NCBI RefSeq assembly: GCF_037975245.1
Contig: NC_092571.1
Coordinates: 21,749,917-21,813,916, forward strand
Direction of reading: 5' to 3'
Length of the DNA: 64,000 nt
Source: Apostichopus japonicus
Taxonomy: Eukaryota; Echinodermata; Holothuroidea; Aspidochirotida; Stichopodidae
Made by a program: the position numbers and the translations under genes. Positions 26,867-38,317 of the stretch are shown in pieces. Numbering within the stretch: position 1 is the first letter of the stretch; every line of letters begins with the position of its first letter. The notes beneath the pieces were generated by a model, which was not told the origin of the DNA, made no database searches, and saw nothing but the letters and a program-made list of their open reading frames with translations.

Positions 26867-29652
26867 GTGGCGCGATGGCTTGGCGCACTCTACGAGCTGA
26901 TGATCGAGACTCTCTTTTGCATCCGTGGTTCGAACCCCGGGTGATGACGTCTTTTGCCGATCTTTTACAGCAAGTGCCTACACTGGCAGCTGTAAGTATT
27001 AGTTAATCCACCTAATATCTCAGTCCATACAGTGGCGCGATGGCTTGGCGCACTCTACGAGCTGATGATCGAGACTCTCTTTTGCATCCGTGGTTCGAAC
27101 CCCGGGTGATGACGTCTTTTGCCGATCTTTTACAGCAAGTGCCTACACTGGCAGCTGTAAGTATTAGTTAATCCACCTAATATCTCAGTCCATACAGTGG
27201 CGCGATGGCTTGGCGCACTCTACGAGCTGATGATCGAGACTCTCTTTTGCATCCGTGGTTCGAACCCCGGGTGATGACGTCTTTTGCCGATCTTTTACAG
27301 CAAGTGCCTACACGGGGAGCTGTAAGTATTAGTTAATCCACCTAATATCTCAGTCCATACAGTGGCGCGATGGCTTGGCGCACTCTACGAGCTGATGATC
27401 GAGACTCTCTTTTGCATCCGTGGTTCGAACCCCGGGTGATGACGTCTTTTGCCGATCTTTTACAGCAAGTGCCTACACTGGCAGCTGTAAGTATTAGTTA
27501 ATCCACCTAATATCTCAGTCCATACAGTGGCGCGATGGCTTGGCGCACTCTACGAGCTGATGATCGAGACTCTCTTTTGCATCCGTGGTTCGAACCCCGG
27601 GTGATGACGTCTTTTGCCGATCTTTTACAGCAAGTGCCTACACTGGCAGCTGTAAGTATTAGTTAATCCACCTAATATCTCAGTCCATACAGTGGCGCGA
27701 TGGCTTGGCGCACTGTACGAGCTGATGATCGAGACTCTCTTTTGCATCCGTGGTTCGAACCCCGGGTGATGACGTCTTTTGCCGATCTTTTACAGCAAGT
27801 GCCTACACGGGGAGCTGTAAGTATTAGTTAATCCACCTAATATCTCAGTCCATACAGTGGCGCGATGGCTTGGCGCACTCTACGAGCTGATGATCGAGAC
27901 TCTCTTTTGCATCCGTGGTTCGAACCCCGGGTGATGACGTCTTTTGCCGATCTTTTACAGCAAGTGCCTACACTGGCAGCTGTAAGTATTAGTTAATCCA
28001 CCTAATATCTCAGTCCATACAGTGGCGCGATGGCTTGGCGCACTCTACGAGCTGATGATCGAGACTCTCTTTTGCATCCGTGGTTCGAACCCCGGGTGAT
28101 GACGTCTTTTGCCGATCTTTTACAGCAAGTGCCTACACTGGCAGCTGTAAGTATTAGTTAATCCACCTAATATCTCAGTCCATACAGTGGCGCGATGGCT
28201 TGGCGCACTCTACGAGCTGATGATCGAGACTCTCTTTTGCATCCGTGGTTCGAACCCCGGGTGATGACGTCTTTTGCCGATCTTTTACAGCAAGTGCCTA
28301 CACTGGCAGCTGTAAGTATTAGTTAATCCACCTAATATCTCAGTCCATACAGTGGCGCGATGGCTTGGCGCACTCTACGAGCTGATGATCGAGACTCTCT
28401 TTTGCATCCGTGGTTCGAACCCCGGGTGATGACGTCTTTTGCCGATCTTTTACAGCAAGTGCCTACACTGGCAGCTGTAAGTATTAGTTAATCCACCTAA
28501 TATCTCAGTCCATACAGTGGCGCGATGGCTTGGCGCACTCTACGAGCTGATGATCGAGACTCTCTTTTGCATCCGTGGTTCGAACCCCGGGTGATGACGT
28601 CTTTTGCCGATCTTTTACAGCAAGTGCCTACACTGGCAGCTGTAAGTATTAGTTAATCCACCTAATATCTCAGTCCATACAGTGGCGCGATGGCTTGGCG
28701 CACTCTACGAGCTGATGATCGAGACTCTCTTTTGCATCCGTGGTTCGAACCCCGGGTGATGACGTCTTTTGCCGATCTTTTACAGCAAGTGCCTACACTG
28801 GCAGCTGTAAGTATTAGTTAATCCACCTAATATCTCAGTCCATACAGTGGCGCGATGGCTTGGCGCACTCTACGAGCTGATGATCGAGACTCTCTTTTGC
28901 ATCCGTGGTTCGAACCCCGGGTGATGACGTCTTTTGCCGATCTTTTACAGCAAGTGCCTACACTGGCAGCTGTAAGTATTAGTTAATCCACCTAATATCT
29001 CAGTCCATACAGTGGCGCGATGGCTTGGCGCACTCTACGAGCTGATGATCGAGACTCTCTTTTGCATCCGTGGTTCGAACCCCGGGTGATGACGTCTTTT
29101 GCCGATCTTTTACAGCAAGTGCCTACACTGGCAGCTGTAAGTATTAGTTAATCCACCTAATATCTCAGTCCATACAGTGGCGCGATGGCTTGGCGCACTC
29201 TACGAGCTGATGATCGAGACTCTCTTTTGCATCCGTGGTTCGAACCCCGGGTGATGACGTCTTTTGCCGATCTTTTACAGCAAGTGCCTACACTGGCAGC
29301 TGTAAGTATTAGTTAATCCACCTAATATCTCAGTCCATACAGTGGCGCGATGGCTTGGCGCACTCTACGAGCTGATGATCGAGACTCTCTTTTGCATCCG
29401 TGGTTCGAACCCCGGGTGATGACGTCTTTTGCCGATCTTTTACAGCAAGTGCCTACACTGGCAGCTGTAAGTATTAGTTAATCCACCTAATATCTCAGTC
29501 CATACAGTGGCGCGATGGCTTGGCGCACTCTACGAGCTGATGATCGAGACTCTCTTTTGCATCCGTGGTTCGAACCCCGGGTGATGACGTCTTTTGCCGA
29601 TCTTTTACAGCAAGTGCCTACACGGGCAGCTTAATCGGCCTAATATCTCAGT

Positions 29653-30210
29653 TTCAGTCAAATTATATTCGACGACATAGTGAATTATCAAAAAAATTAT
29701 AGCCCTTTAGGCGTTCAATAGGAAACGATTTGACAAGTCTATGTTCCTATGGTAGTATACGCCCAGTCATGTGGTCTCTAAGTCTAGATAGAAGTTTTCA
29801 CTAGCTAAACTCTACCCATCACCGCATAGCTGACAAGTTGGCCTTTCATGGCACTATCAATTTTCCGTATCATGACCATGTAGATTTTTGGCTTTCCGAG
29901 CCTGAACTTTTCGTCACTTGTAAACAAACCTCTTCACTCATTGGTAAACAAATTTCCTACGCTGCTCCTGGGAGGCCTAAAGGGGTCTAAACTTTCCTCA
30001 ATTGACCCACTTTTCTCACCACATGTACTTCCATTGATGCTTTTCAACATGCAAGCCATAAAAACTAGATTATGATTGATAACAGGTCACAAAAGATGTT
30101 CCCCCGTTGCTTTTTGGCACTTTTCCTGGCGAACAATCGGGCGGATTGATATAGACTCTAATAAGAGTATGCCACCATAACGCGGATCGCAAAGTTACCA
30201 ACCTGAAGCT
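29653..30210. other. Unique flank of satellite, no gene seen
   Basis: AT-rich single-copy-looking sequence directly after the last monomer. I see no exon-like reading frame with splice sites, no RNA gene and no recognisable transposon. The transition from satellite is abrupt at about 29652. Confidence 0.6.
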
Positions 30211-30538
30211 ATCCCAGGATTCATCACAGGATTCATCCCAGGATTCATCACAGGATTCATCCCAGGATTGAGATTCATCACAGGATTCATCCTAGGATTA
30301 AGATTTATCACAGGACTCATCCCAGGATTCATCAGAGGATTTAGATAATAGATTCATCACAGGATTCATCCCAGGATTCAGATTCATCACAGGATTCATC
30401 CCAGGATACATCATAGGATTCGTTCCAGGATTCAGATTTATCCCAGGATTCATCACAGGATTCATCACAGGATTCATCCCAGGATTCAGATTAATCCCAG
30501 AATTCATCCCAGGATTCAGATTTATCACCAGATTCATT
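30211..30538. repeat. 12-bp minisatellite (AGGATTCATCCC / AGGATTCATCAC)
   Basis: About 27 imperfect copies of a 12-mer alternating between AGGATTCATCCC and AGGATTCATCAC, with occasional 6-bp insertions of the type AGATTT or AGATTC. Read on the minus strand, the period of 12 gives a repetitive MNPGMNPVMNLNPG-like frame. That frame follows from a period divisible by three and is not evidence for a protein. Confidence 0.92.
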
Positions 30539-31149
30539 CACCGGAGTTATTAATGCAGCGGGATGTTCGTCGAAAAGTTCTTTCATTTTCATATTTCGTG
30601 ACGCACATCGGGGGGGGGGGGATGGAAAAATGAAGTCACCGAAGCTCCAGGAGGAATTGTCAGGAGCAACTCATTAGTTTATCACAACAGAATGACTTGG
30701 CCTTTGAAGAGAAATTTGGCTAAAATTCGCCAATTGTTTTCGTTAATCGGATAATACATGGACTGGTTCCACGAAATCCCATTCTGTACACTGGTGTACT
30801 GCAACTATAACAATGTAGCGTTTAGTTCCATTTCGTGGTAAAACTAAAGACTTTTTCTTGGTGACTTATCTTTAAACTTATAGTACCATATGGCGATTTA
30901 TGGAGTATTTGGAATCATCAAACTTTGTATTGCATAAGGCTGGTAGGCTCATGATCTTGATACTTCCAGAGGTTCAACCAACTTTCCCAGCAGATGCTGT
31001 GGTAGGTAAGAATTATTAAGATGAATGACTTTGTTTATTTATTTCCAACCACTAAGTAACCAAAGAGTCTTTTAACATACTTTGTTTTCGTCTAGTTATA
31101 ATCAGTCTTCTTTGCACTCATTACTTTGCTAGGATATATAGTGAAGGTT
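30539..31149. other. No gene seen; includes a G12 homopolymer
   Basis: Unique AT-rich DNA with a run of G at 30610-30621. No coding exon, RNA gene or transposon end is recognisable. Confidence 0.5.
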
Positions 31150-32087
31150 TCATAATTGACACACCCCCGCAATTGACGCACCTCCAAATAGATTACTAGT
31201 GCGTTACAGAAGGGAACCTAAACTTTTGCAGCGAAGCAGAGTTATATATTCCATGAATTTGAATCCATTACAGATATGTGCTGATCAAATTGTGTTTTTT
31301 TAAAAGCCTTCCCCCAGTTTTGCAAGTTTCTTGGTATTTGAAAATGTTACTCCCTAAAAATAACCAAAATTACCTTAATGTGATACCACTACTCTCTGAG
31401 ACTGACCTGTCAGAGCTTAGCGGCTCAGAGCAAAGCAAACAGCATCAAAAGTCAATAAATGTATACTTAGGCCCACATTACAGTTAGCTTATTGATGAAT
31501 GCGTCAGTGTAGGCGGGGGTATGAAAGAACTTGACACGGAATACATTTTGTGGCCTAATTCTGCTTCAGTGTACGATGCGTAGTCACAAAAAATAAATAC
31601 TTTGAGATCATTTCAACTTTGAGGAACTACACATATAAAAATCTCATACAGTTGAGTGATTTGTACTTTTCGTTGATAGACATTATTAATCAAAATCATT
31701 AAAGGGTGTGAAGACTCATGCAAAAAGAAACGTCTAATGCCGGTAATCTGACCTAGTTTCGAATGAGGTGTAACAGAAGTGTTAGACACCACTATTGATC
31801 CTAGAAAATACACACACAGCTTGCTACCATCGGTAATTGGACACAAATGTACAGTCAGTATGTACAGCTGCGGTCAATACCCACAGCACAGTGTATAAAC
31901 GATACAGCGATGGACATCTTAGGTCCGGCTAAAAAATAAATAACAAGGTATCACGTTTCATTTTTGTCTGCATTTTGTAGCTACACAAACAAAAGGTCAC
32001 TTGCAAGCAACATAAAGTTAACTTTTTCAGATGGCTGCACTCGGTCTGGGGGGACTCTTCAATGCCTTTTAGGTGCGTCAATTATGA
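31150..32087. mobile_element. Candidate inverted-repeat element (MITE-like), 0.94 kb
   Basis: The left end at 31150-31165 (TCATAATTGACACACC) is the inverted repeat of 32072-32087 (GGTGCGTCAATTATGA), with one mismatch in 16. A second partial copy of the motif, GCAATTGACGCACCTCC, follows directly at 31169. There is no coding capacity between the ends. I do not see a clear target duplication, so the class is open and the pairing could be coincidental. Confidence 0.4.
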
Positions 32088-34240
32088 GCCCACCATGCTA
32101 CTACTGCGCAGATTGATAACATTTGTCTCAATTAACAAGTTTGTCCTTGGAAGCTAAAGAAGTAAAGAGTAAATATTTGATTGTTCATCTTGTTAGAGAT
32201 TCCTTTAAAAGACCTACTGTACTATGTTGGCCCCAATTTTAATATGTTCTTTCGCTTTGTGAATGTATATATTGTTACGTTGGGGTGTGCTCCGGCTCAA
32301 TTAGTTTGGGCTCCGTTATTAAATAAGTATAATGAACAACAGATAAAGAGAAACTCCAGACATAGATATAATTGTATAGAATATGAGCTTTATTGCTGGA
32401 GTGTATCTGAAGTACAGTCTCTGAAGTCTGGAATCTTAGTCTTTTACATATTAAAAAACAACAGTATTTAAGTCATTTCAACTTCATGTGAGGGGGCAAT
32501 AACCTCTCTGTGACATAAACTCTTGGTCTTACTTATAATTACTAAGGCACATGGAGATGACTATGACTAACCTTATTTGTAATACACATGAGATGCAACA
32601 GGTTGTCATCTGTGTTTAAGCATGAGTATTTCATGGAATTAAGACAAAGGGGGCTTCTACGAATATGATGTGGGTGTAGGGTGAATAAGTCATGAACAGG
32701 AAGTAAGCAGTTACTCTTAAGACAAAGAGGCATGGAAGCAAATGTTTAAAGTAATATGATGGGGATATGACTACATACTACATTACAATATGCAAAACTC
32801 CATGGCAATGGTTTTAGAATGGCATATTCAGCAGGAACTGCTTCTTGTGTAAATATCTTGGTTTTACCATCATTAGCTATGTGGCCTTAAGAAAGTAAAC
32901 TTAAGCAGACTTAGAAAAAACAATAAATGTTGTTTCTTGGCTGATTAGGTAAATAATTAAATGAGAGATTGAGCACAAAGTATTTGCAGTGTTAATTACC
33001 CCCTTATGAACTGACATGACGTTCACAGCAACAACCAGCCTGCAAGTCAGATCCTACGGGAGATGAAAACGCCTTGAAATGCTACATGTTAATTTCATCT
33101 CAAACCGAAGAGCAAATTCGCAAGTTCACTGTCATAGCACATGGTAGAACAACTTTTGATTTTCTCGTTAAATGTCACTCCCTGAGCGATGAGCAACATC
33201 ATATAGCAACCTATTTGTTGCCAAGAGTTTCAATGTTTTTCTAATTTTACGATGTTTTTACCTAATACTAATTGAATAGCATATTATGATGTTAGGTAAG
33301 TGGTTGTCTGGTTGATCAACTTCAAAATATAATCATACTACATAAGCCAGCTTCCTAGGCTAAATAATGTTTATCATTAATTGTTACAAAAATGTTTTAA
33401 AAAGGAAGCACTGCTAGCTAACATGTTTGTTACTTGCAATGGTACACTGGGAATGCAATAGGGCACAAGAAACTGGGGTTGCAGAAAATTAGGCAGACAT
33501 GACATGAAATGCCCCTTACAGAAATTGACACAAATTATGCAGCCTTGCATCCAATGATAATCATTTGAGTCAACAAATCCACTGTCTCTGATTTCCTGGC
33601 TATGAGTCTTATCTGTCTAAGAAGGTATGAATCTTTCTTTGGAATGACAGTAACATAATATTTAATCACTCTGCAAAGAAGCCAACTCTGAAGTTATCCC
33701 AGCGTAATTAAAAAGTGGTCTTGCCTGGCCATGCAATTTGTGTACACAAGAGTGATAAGCACCCAGCTTTACAGCTGGAAGTGTGAACTCCAATATCAAC
33801 TTTCTGCTGAAAACCAGAGTTGTGGCCTATATATCAGGAATTCAAGAGTGTTCAATTCTGTAAGGGTCACTTTCATAGCACGTGTAGTATAATTGCACTA
33901 GCCTAGTTCTCTGTGTTAGGGAAAGTTGTACGGTATGTGGTTACTGTAAGTGAAATTCTTACAGTGTGGACACTGGCATTTGAAGTTACTTGTGTTCACA
34001 AAATGGTTAACACTTGGGAATGATTTAAACGGCTTCAGTTTACATGGTTCTATTGCTTTTGATTTCTCTTTTGCTAACTGTTTTGGCAATTTCACAAATC
34101 TGTTCAGGTGATGCAGAATTTATTTTGCAGGTGGTTCAATTCCACCAACAGAAATGACTCAGCCATACAGTTTCAAGAAGGAATACAAAGACATAAACAT
34201 GTATATACCGATAACCGACAGTGAAACAGTTAGTTTCGCA
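32088..34240. other. No gene seen
   Basis: About 2.1 kb of AT-rich unique-looking sequence. Short open frames exist on both strands, but none shows family similarity or splice-site context. No RNA gene or repeat structure is recognisable. Confidence 0.5.
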
Positions 34241-34859
34241 CATGGGCGGCAATCATGAGGGAGGGGGGGGGGGGGGAGGGACGGGGACAAGTCTCCCCCA
34301 ATATTTTAGGTAGGGGATATAGTATATAATATCCCACCAATATTTGGTGGCATAGTTTATTTTGTGTGACTATGAATAGAAATAATGCGTGACATTATTT
34401 ATCCAAATCATATTTGGCGGTGGCGAAACCTTCATCCAACACATGCTGCATGAGGTAAGTGACACTTCGAGGTCGTTTCTTTGATCTGTGACCGTATAGT
34501 TGCCACTCATCATTATTATCATGTCTGTACATCTATTGTGTATGAGTGTACAGTAAGTATCTGTTCGTACACTCATATATATGATACACATCGATATGGG
34601 TTCCCTATTAATTTCTTTTTTATGTTTTTACGATATTGTTAGTAATTTCAAAAGAGAAAATGCTGAAGATGCAATTTACAAGGCCTGGGAAGTGCCATTT
34701 ACAGCGATCTGGGAGGCATTTTCAGCCAAAATTTTCTTGTACGCTTCGCTCCAAAAATGGCGGCGCTAAGCTTAGATAGTTTTCAATGCTGTATCTACGG
34801 CTCTGATAGTTTGCCTACAGTTTCGCCCCTCCCTTGACAAATTCCTGGCTACGCGCCTG
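34241..34859 (+). mobile_element. hAT-type MITE remnant with poly-G/C foldback
   Basis: It starts with CATGGGCGGCAATCATG, a terminal motif shared with 35551, 37492 and 39423, followed by a long G run and a matching CTCCCCC stretch. It ends in CCTGGCTACGCGCCTG, close to the inverted form of a hAT end (CAGnGGCGTAGCCAGG). It contains the family-specific internal block around 34733-34785 (TTGTACGCTTCGCTCC, ATGGCGGCGCTAAGCTTAG), which recurs at 37553, 38041, 39628 and 40328. I found no matching 8-bp duplication, so the boundaries are approximate. Confidence 0.55.
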
Positions 34860-34924
34860 AAACAGGAACAAAGCGAAATTTTGTTCCCCGCTTAAATTGG
34901 GCTTAGTGATGAAATTTGATAACC

Positions 34925-35045
<121 letters not shown>

Positions 35046-35550
35046 AAAGAGAAAATGAATCTCTAAATTTATTGGTGTTTAGTGTACATGCTGTACGCTT
35101 GTCTTTCTTCTGACGCAGTAGTTTGATTTGATTTATTTATTTGTTTTTCACGTGTAAATTTACAGTGTGAAGGAAGTCTTCCAAAAAGCGTACAACAGCT
35201 TAACAAACAGTTTGGTTGGTTTGGTTGTTTAGTTTCCGTGCACAGGTGCTATGTAGTCACCGCTTTTCTTAGCAAGTTTTTTTGTTGTTGTATATCATAA
35301 TGTCACGTGACAATACAGGCTGCTATGCTGTTCTCCAGCTCCTCGGGCGTGACGAAAGCAGCATGTTTGTTTCATGGCGTAAAATCCAAACGAATAAGCC
35401 ATGGCACAATAATCATTTAAAACGTGCTAAACTTATATAATGTCGAAAAAGTAGGCCTATATAGAGCAAATTTGATTTCCAATCCGATGTCTATAGTTAC
35501 AGATTTTGTCAATTATCTAAATGACTCAATCAAGGATGTAATGTATTATA

Positions 35551-35640
35551 CATGGGCGTCAATCCAGGGGGGGGGGACGCGGGGACACGTCCCCCCCCCC
35601 CCACATTTCGATGGATGGGGGAAACAATATCAAATGTCCC
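35551..35640. mobile_element. MITE end with G-run/C-run foldback
   Basis: CATGGGCGTCAATCC at 35551 is followed by a run of ten G, then ACGCGGGGACACGT, then a run of fourteen C. The G and C runs can pair. This is the left end of the same repeat family as 34241 and 37492, and it immediately precedes the hAT transposase remnant, which suggests the family is hAT-derived. Confidence 0.55.
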
Positions 35641-35727
35641 CCCACACATTTGGAAAAAGAGTAGTGTGGTGGCTCTATTTGGTTACGGCTTACACATCTT
35701 AGGATTCATATCCTCGAATATCACTCA

Positions 35728-36060
35728 ATGTTGCTGAATGGAGAATTCCACCCAGATCTCGTGAGTTGGTACCCTGAGCTCTCCAATAATCTTAAGCTTA
35801 GTCTGCCTTTCTTTCGAGGCCAGTTCCATTCGTCGTCGGTTGAAGGGTATAGACAAATATTCAAGTCGATGAATCCAGCGGTACGGGCTATGTTTGGTGA
35901 AGTCGAAGCTCTCTTGCGGTTGCTCCTCGTCTCCTCCGCCAGTTCGACGGAAGCCGAGAGATCTTTTAGTGCTCTGAGGCGTTTGAAGACAAGGCTACGG
36001 AGCACCATGACTCTACAGAGGCTGAACCATGTGATCGTGTTCCATATTCACCGCGCAGGG
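35728..36060 (+). pseudogene. hAT transposase C-terminal (dimerisation) fragment
   Basis: An open frame of about 110 codons matches the hAT C-terminal dimerisation domain in motif order. It runs from a WYPELS segment, through FGEVEALLRLLLVSSASSTE, to AERSFSALRRLKTRLRSTM and RLNHVIVFHIHR, the usual end of the domain. In hAT transposases this domain mediates multimerisation and contributes the final acidic part of the active site. Here it has no DNA-binding BED finger and no N-terminal catalytic part, and the similarity stops at about 36060, where another repeat end (CAGGGACGT) begins. It is a truncated relic. Host genes of the ZMYM1 type share this domain, but a one-exon fragment among transposon debris favours a pseudogene. 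Confidence 0.8.
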
Positions 36061-36930
36061 ACGTCGTTAGAGGGGGTGTGGGTGTGTCTCACCCCCCAAG
36101 CCATGGTAAAACTGACGCTAGTTGGAAAATTGGAGTGCGACAGTCGGAATTTCCGACTGTCGCACTCTAGTTTATCTAGGCCTTTTCATTTATCCCTGTG
36201 ATTGTGCATGACCTAAAAATTTTTTAAAAATTTCGGTCAAAATTGACCTTTAACCTGTCATATTTACCACGTTTTCCTTGCCACGTTGGGAAATTGTTTC
36301 TCGCGATTCTTATACTCCACCGTACAAAACTTCTTATGATTTTGAATACTACAAAAAAATGCCTAATAGAACTACCGTCATAGGCAGTAGGAGCCCAATT
36401 TGTTTTGTGAGGGGGGGGGGGGGGTTGTAACGACTTGCCCGAAAAATATAACCAAAATTTTTCGCGCGCTACGCGCGCATCCCACATGATCATGTGCATA
36501 TCATACAGGCATGCATCGGATTTTACATTGCATGCAAATATCATACAATCATTTTCCGTCTTATTACCCTTCCGTATTGGTGATAATTGTTGGGTAATAA
36601 TAATATCAGTATAACCACTGAAAAACACATTGCAAATTATCAAAAAAGCTATCAGCATATTGCCCGAATTTCACAAAAATATTTGGTTGGGGTGGGGGGG
36701 GGGCAATAAGTTTTTGAAATGAGTGCCAGTGGGTACAAATGTATCGCAACAAGTTCGTAACAGAAGTGCAGTCGCGAAAGATTGGGTTTTCTGACTGACA
36801 CTGACCGTATCGTTGACTAGTAGCGGGAGGGTGGGGGGTACAAAGCAGCAGTTGGAATTTTCTGGCTTCAAAACCGATTTTCAGCCACTACCCCCCCCCC
36901 CCCAATCATCAGGCCTTAGCTACGTCCCTG
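36056..36930. mobile_element. Possible repeat element ending in CAGGGACGT
   Basis: CAGGGACGTCGTTAG at 36056 and the inverted form CTTAGCTACGTCCCTG ending at 36930 resemble hAT ends of the CAGnGnCGT type. Between them are a perfect palindrome (36133-36167), G runs at 36411 and 36696, and a C run at 36891. The flanking octamers TCACCGCG and GGTACATG do not match, so this is a weak pairing. Confidence 0.3.
36133..36167. repeat. Perfect 17-bp palindrome with 1-nt centre
   Basis: GAGTGCGACAGTCGGAA (36133-36149) and its exact reverse complement (36151-36167) are separated by one T. All 17 pairs match. Confidence 0.97.
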
Positions 36931-37941
36931 GGTACATGGTGGTTACATAGTACGCTCCGACCAGAATTCACCCGATAACCAGATGCAAATCCACCTAGCA
37001 ACCGAGAGCTTGAGGACTCCAAAGAACAACCACTGATTTATTTTCATGCCTTCATCACTTTAGCCACCACTCACATGGGACCTATTCTAAGTCTGACGAT
37101 ACATGCGCATGTGTGAGGTCCTGAAAACATAATAAAAGTTGTTTGTCTTGCTATCCTTGTTTTCAAATTTCATGTAAATGTATTCTCGTAGACCTAGCAA
37201 CCTGGTTTAACATGCTGGCGCCAAATTTGCGCTAAGCTCGCTATACCAACTCGGATATGGGCTGTGCCTTATTAGTTAGTTATTTAAATTATTAATAATG
37301 GCGTATGAGGAAATGCACCATTTTGTGGTATGACTCCCAGGACAGAAAGTCGAGAAACTCACATGCAGTCGCGGCGGATAGCTTCCTTCGCCTATATGTC
37401 CGGGGAAATTTTGGGACATCGTTCCTATAGACCAGGGGTGGGCAACCTGCGGGCCACATGCGGCCCGCCAGTGATTTTTTGCGGCCCGTGACATGGGCGG
37501 CGATCCGTACTTCCGAGTGGGGGGGGGGGGGATATGACCTTGTTCACTATCTAAGCGTAGCGCCACCATGAGTTGGCGCGAAGCGTACAAGAAAATTTTG
37601 GGATTTACAAACCCTCTAGATGGCCGGAAACGGCACTTCCCGAGGTTTCCAAGCGGCATATACCCAACTTTAAAATAGGGATATCATGTCCGAAATATCT
37701 CATAATCAGGATCCAAAATACTTTTTTTTTTAATTTCGGGTGTTATTTTGGGAAAATTGCACCTGTCAATCTTGTTTCAGGCGCTACGTTAGAATGTTCG
37801 AGAGCTCTTTATATTATTCGATGAAGAAACTGGCCTCATGCAGGCTATTATAGGCCTATACACATGCAATACACAATTACACATAGTTACATTCCTAGGT
37901 ACCGATTGCTAGGGCATCCAGGTGAAACGTACGTGTATTAA

Positions 37942-38317
37942 CAGGGGCGTCGGAAGCTATTTGGGATTGGTACGGAAGATCAGAGTGTGGCCATCTACCA
38001 TAATTATCGGGGGGAGGGGGGACGTTTGGAAGGTCAAACTACGCTACGCGCCACCATTGGTTGGCGCGTAGCGTAATGGAGAAAATTTTGAAAAAAATGC
38101 CCCCCAGATTGCAGGAAATGGCACTTCCCGAGCTTTTCTTCTGTGCATTCTCCCTTGTCTGTTTTTGTACCCGATTAATCTTCTGAAACACATTTTGAAG
38201 TATGTTTCATTTTGGTTCTTTATTTTTTGCCTTTTTTTCTTCTTAGTGCTACTTTTTTTCTCCCTTTTTTTTTGCGCCGTGAATATTGGTCCGGCGAACC
38301 GCTCCGACGCCCCTAAT
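37942..38317. mobile_element. Small MITE nested inside the 37492 MITE
   Basis: CAGGGGCGTCGGAAGC at 37942 and GCTCCGACGCCCCT ending at about 38316 are inverted relatives. ATTAA flanks both sides, possibly the remains of a target duplication. It contains a strong internal hairpin (38041-38074) and GGAAATGGCACTTCCCG, shared with the neighbouring repeats. About 375 bp, non-coding. Confidence 0.6.
38041..38074. repeat. Internal 13-bp hairpin of the MITE family
   Basis: ACGCTACGCGCCA (38041-38053) is exactly inverted at 38062-38074 with an 8-nt loop. Diverged versions of the same hairpin occur at 34737, 37557, 39628 and 40331 on both strands, so it is a fixed part of the repeat family. Confidence 0.85.

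Larger units (their letters stand above)
1..29652. repeat. 165-bp tandem satellite array (about 180 monomers)
   Basis: Head-to-tail repeat with an exact 165-bp period. Monomers start at 1, 166, 331 and so on, and the first 48 are all exactly 165 bp. The phase shifts only at three small deletions: 2 bp near 7941, 1 bp near 9166 and 1 bp near 25803. Monomers are almost identical. The recurrent differences are at unit position 164 (CTCT or CTGT) and at positions 93, 96 and 98 (three haplotypes: CTGGCAGCT, CGGGGAGCT, CGGGGATCT). The array continues off the left edge and ends in a decayed monomer at about 29620-29652. No long open frame crosses it on either strand. High homogeneity with private variants shared by neighbouring units implies recent amplification or gene conversion. 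It could be centromeric or heterochromatic satellite; nothing here decides that. Confidence 0.98.

Noticed and set aside
1-29652. CRISPR-like array
   Set aside because: There are no unique spacers; the whole 165-bp unit repeats, and the host is eukaryotic.
1-29652. Spliced-leader or 5S RNA gene array
   Set aside because: A GTAAGT donor is present, but I see no Sm-binding site and no 5S internal control region. The Pol III boxes are of tRNA type.
30298-30537. Repetitive MNPGMNPVMNL protein frame on the minus strand
   Set aside because: Product of a 12-bp minisatellite with period divisible by three. Copies vary without regard to the frame, and there is no gene context.
34241-34859. Target site duplication for this element
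   Set aside because: The flanks GTTTCGCA and AAACAGGA do not match; the right boundary may be wrong.
37942-38317. Clean 8-bp target duplication for the smallest nested MITE
   Set aside because: Only ATTAA is shared on the two sides and the exact register is ambiguous, so I call the element but not the duplication.
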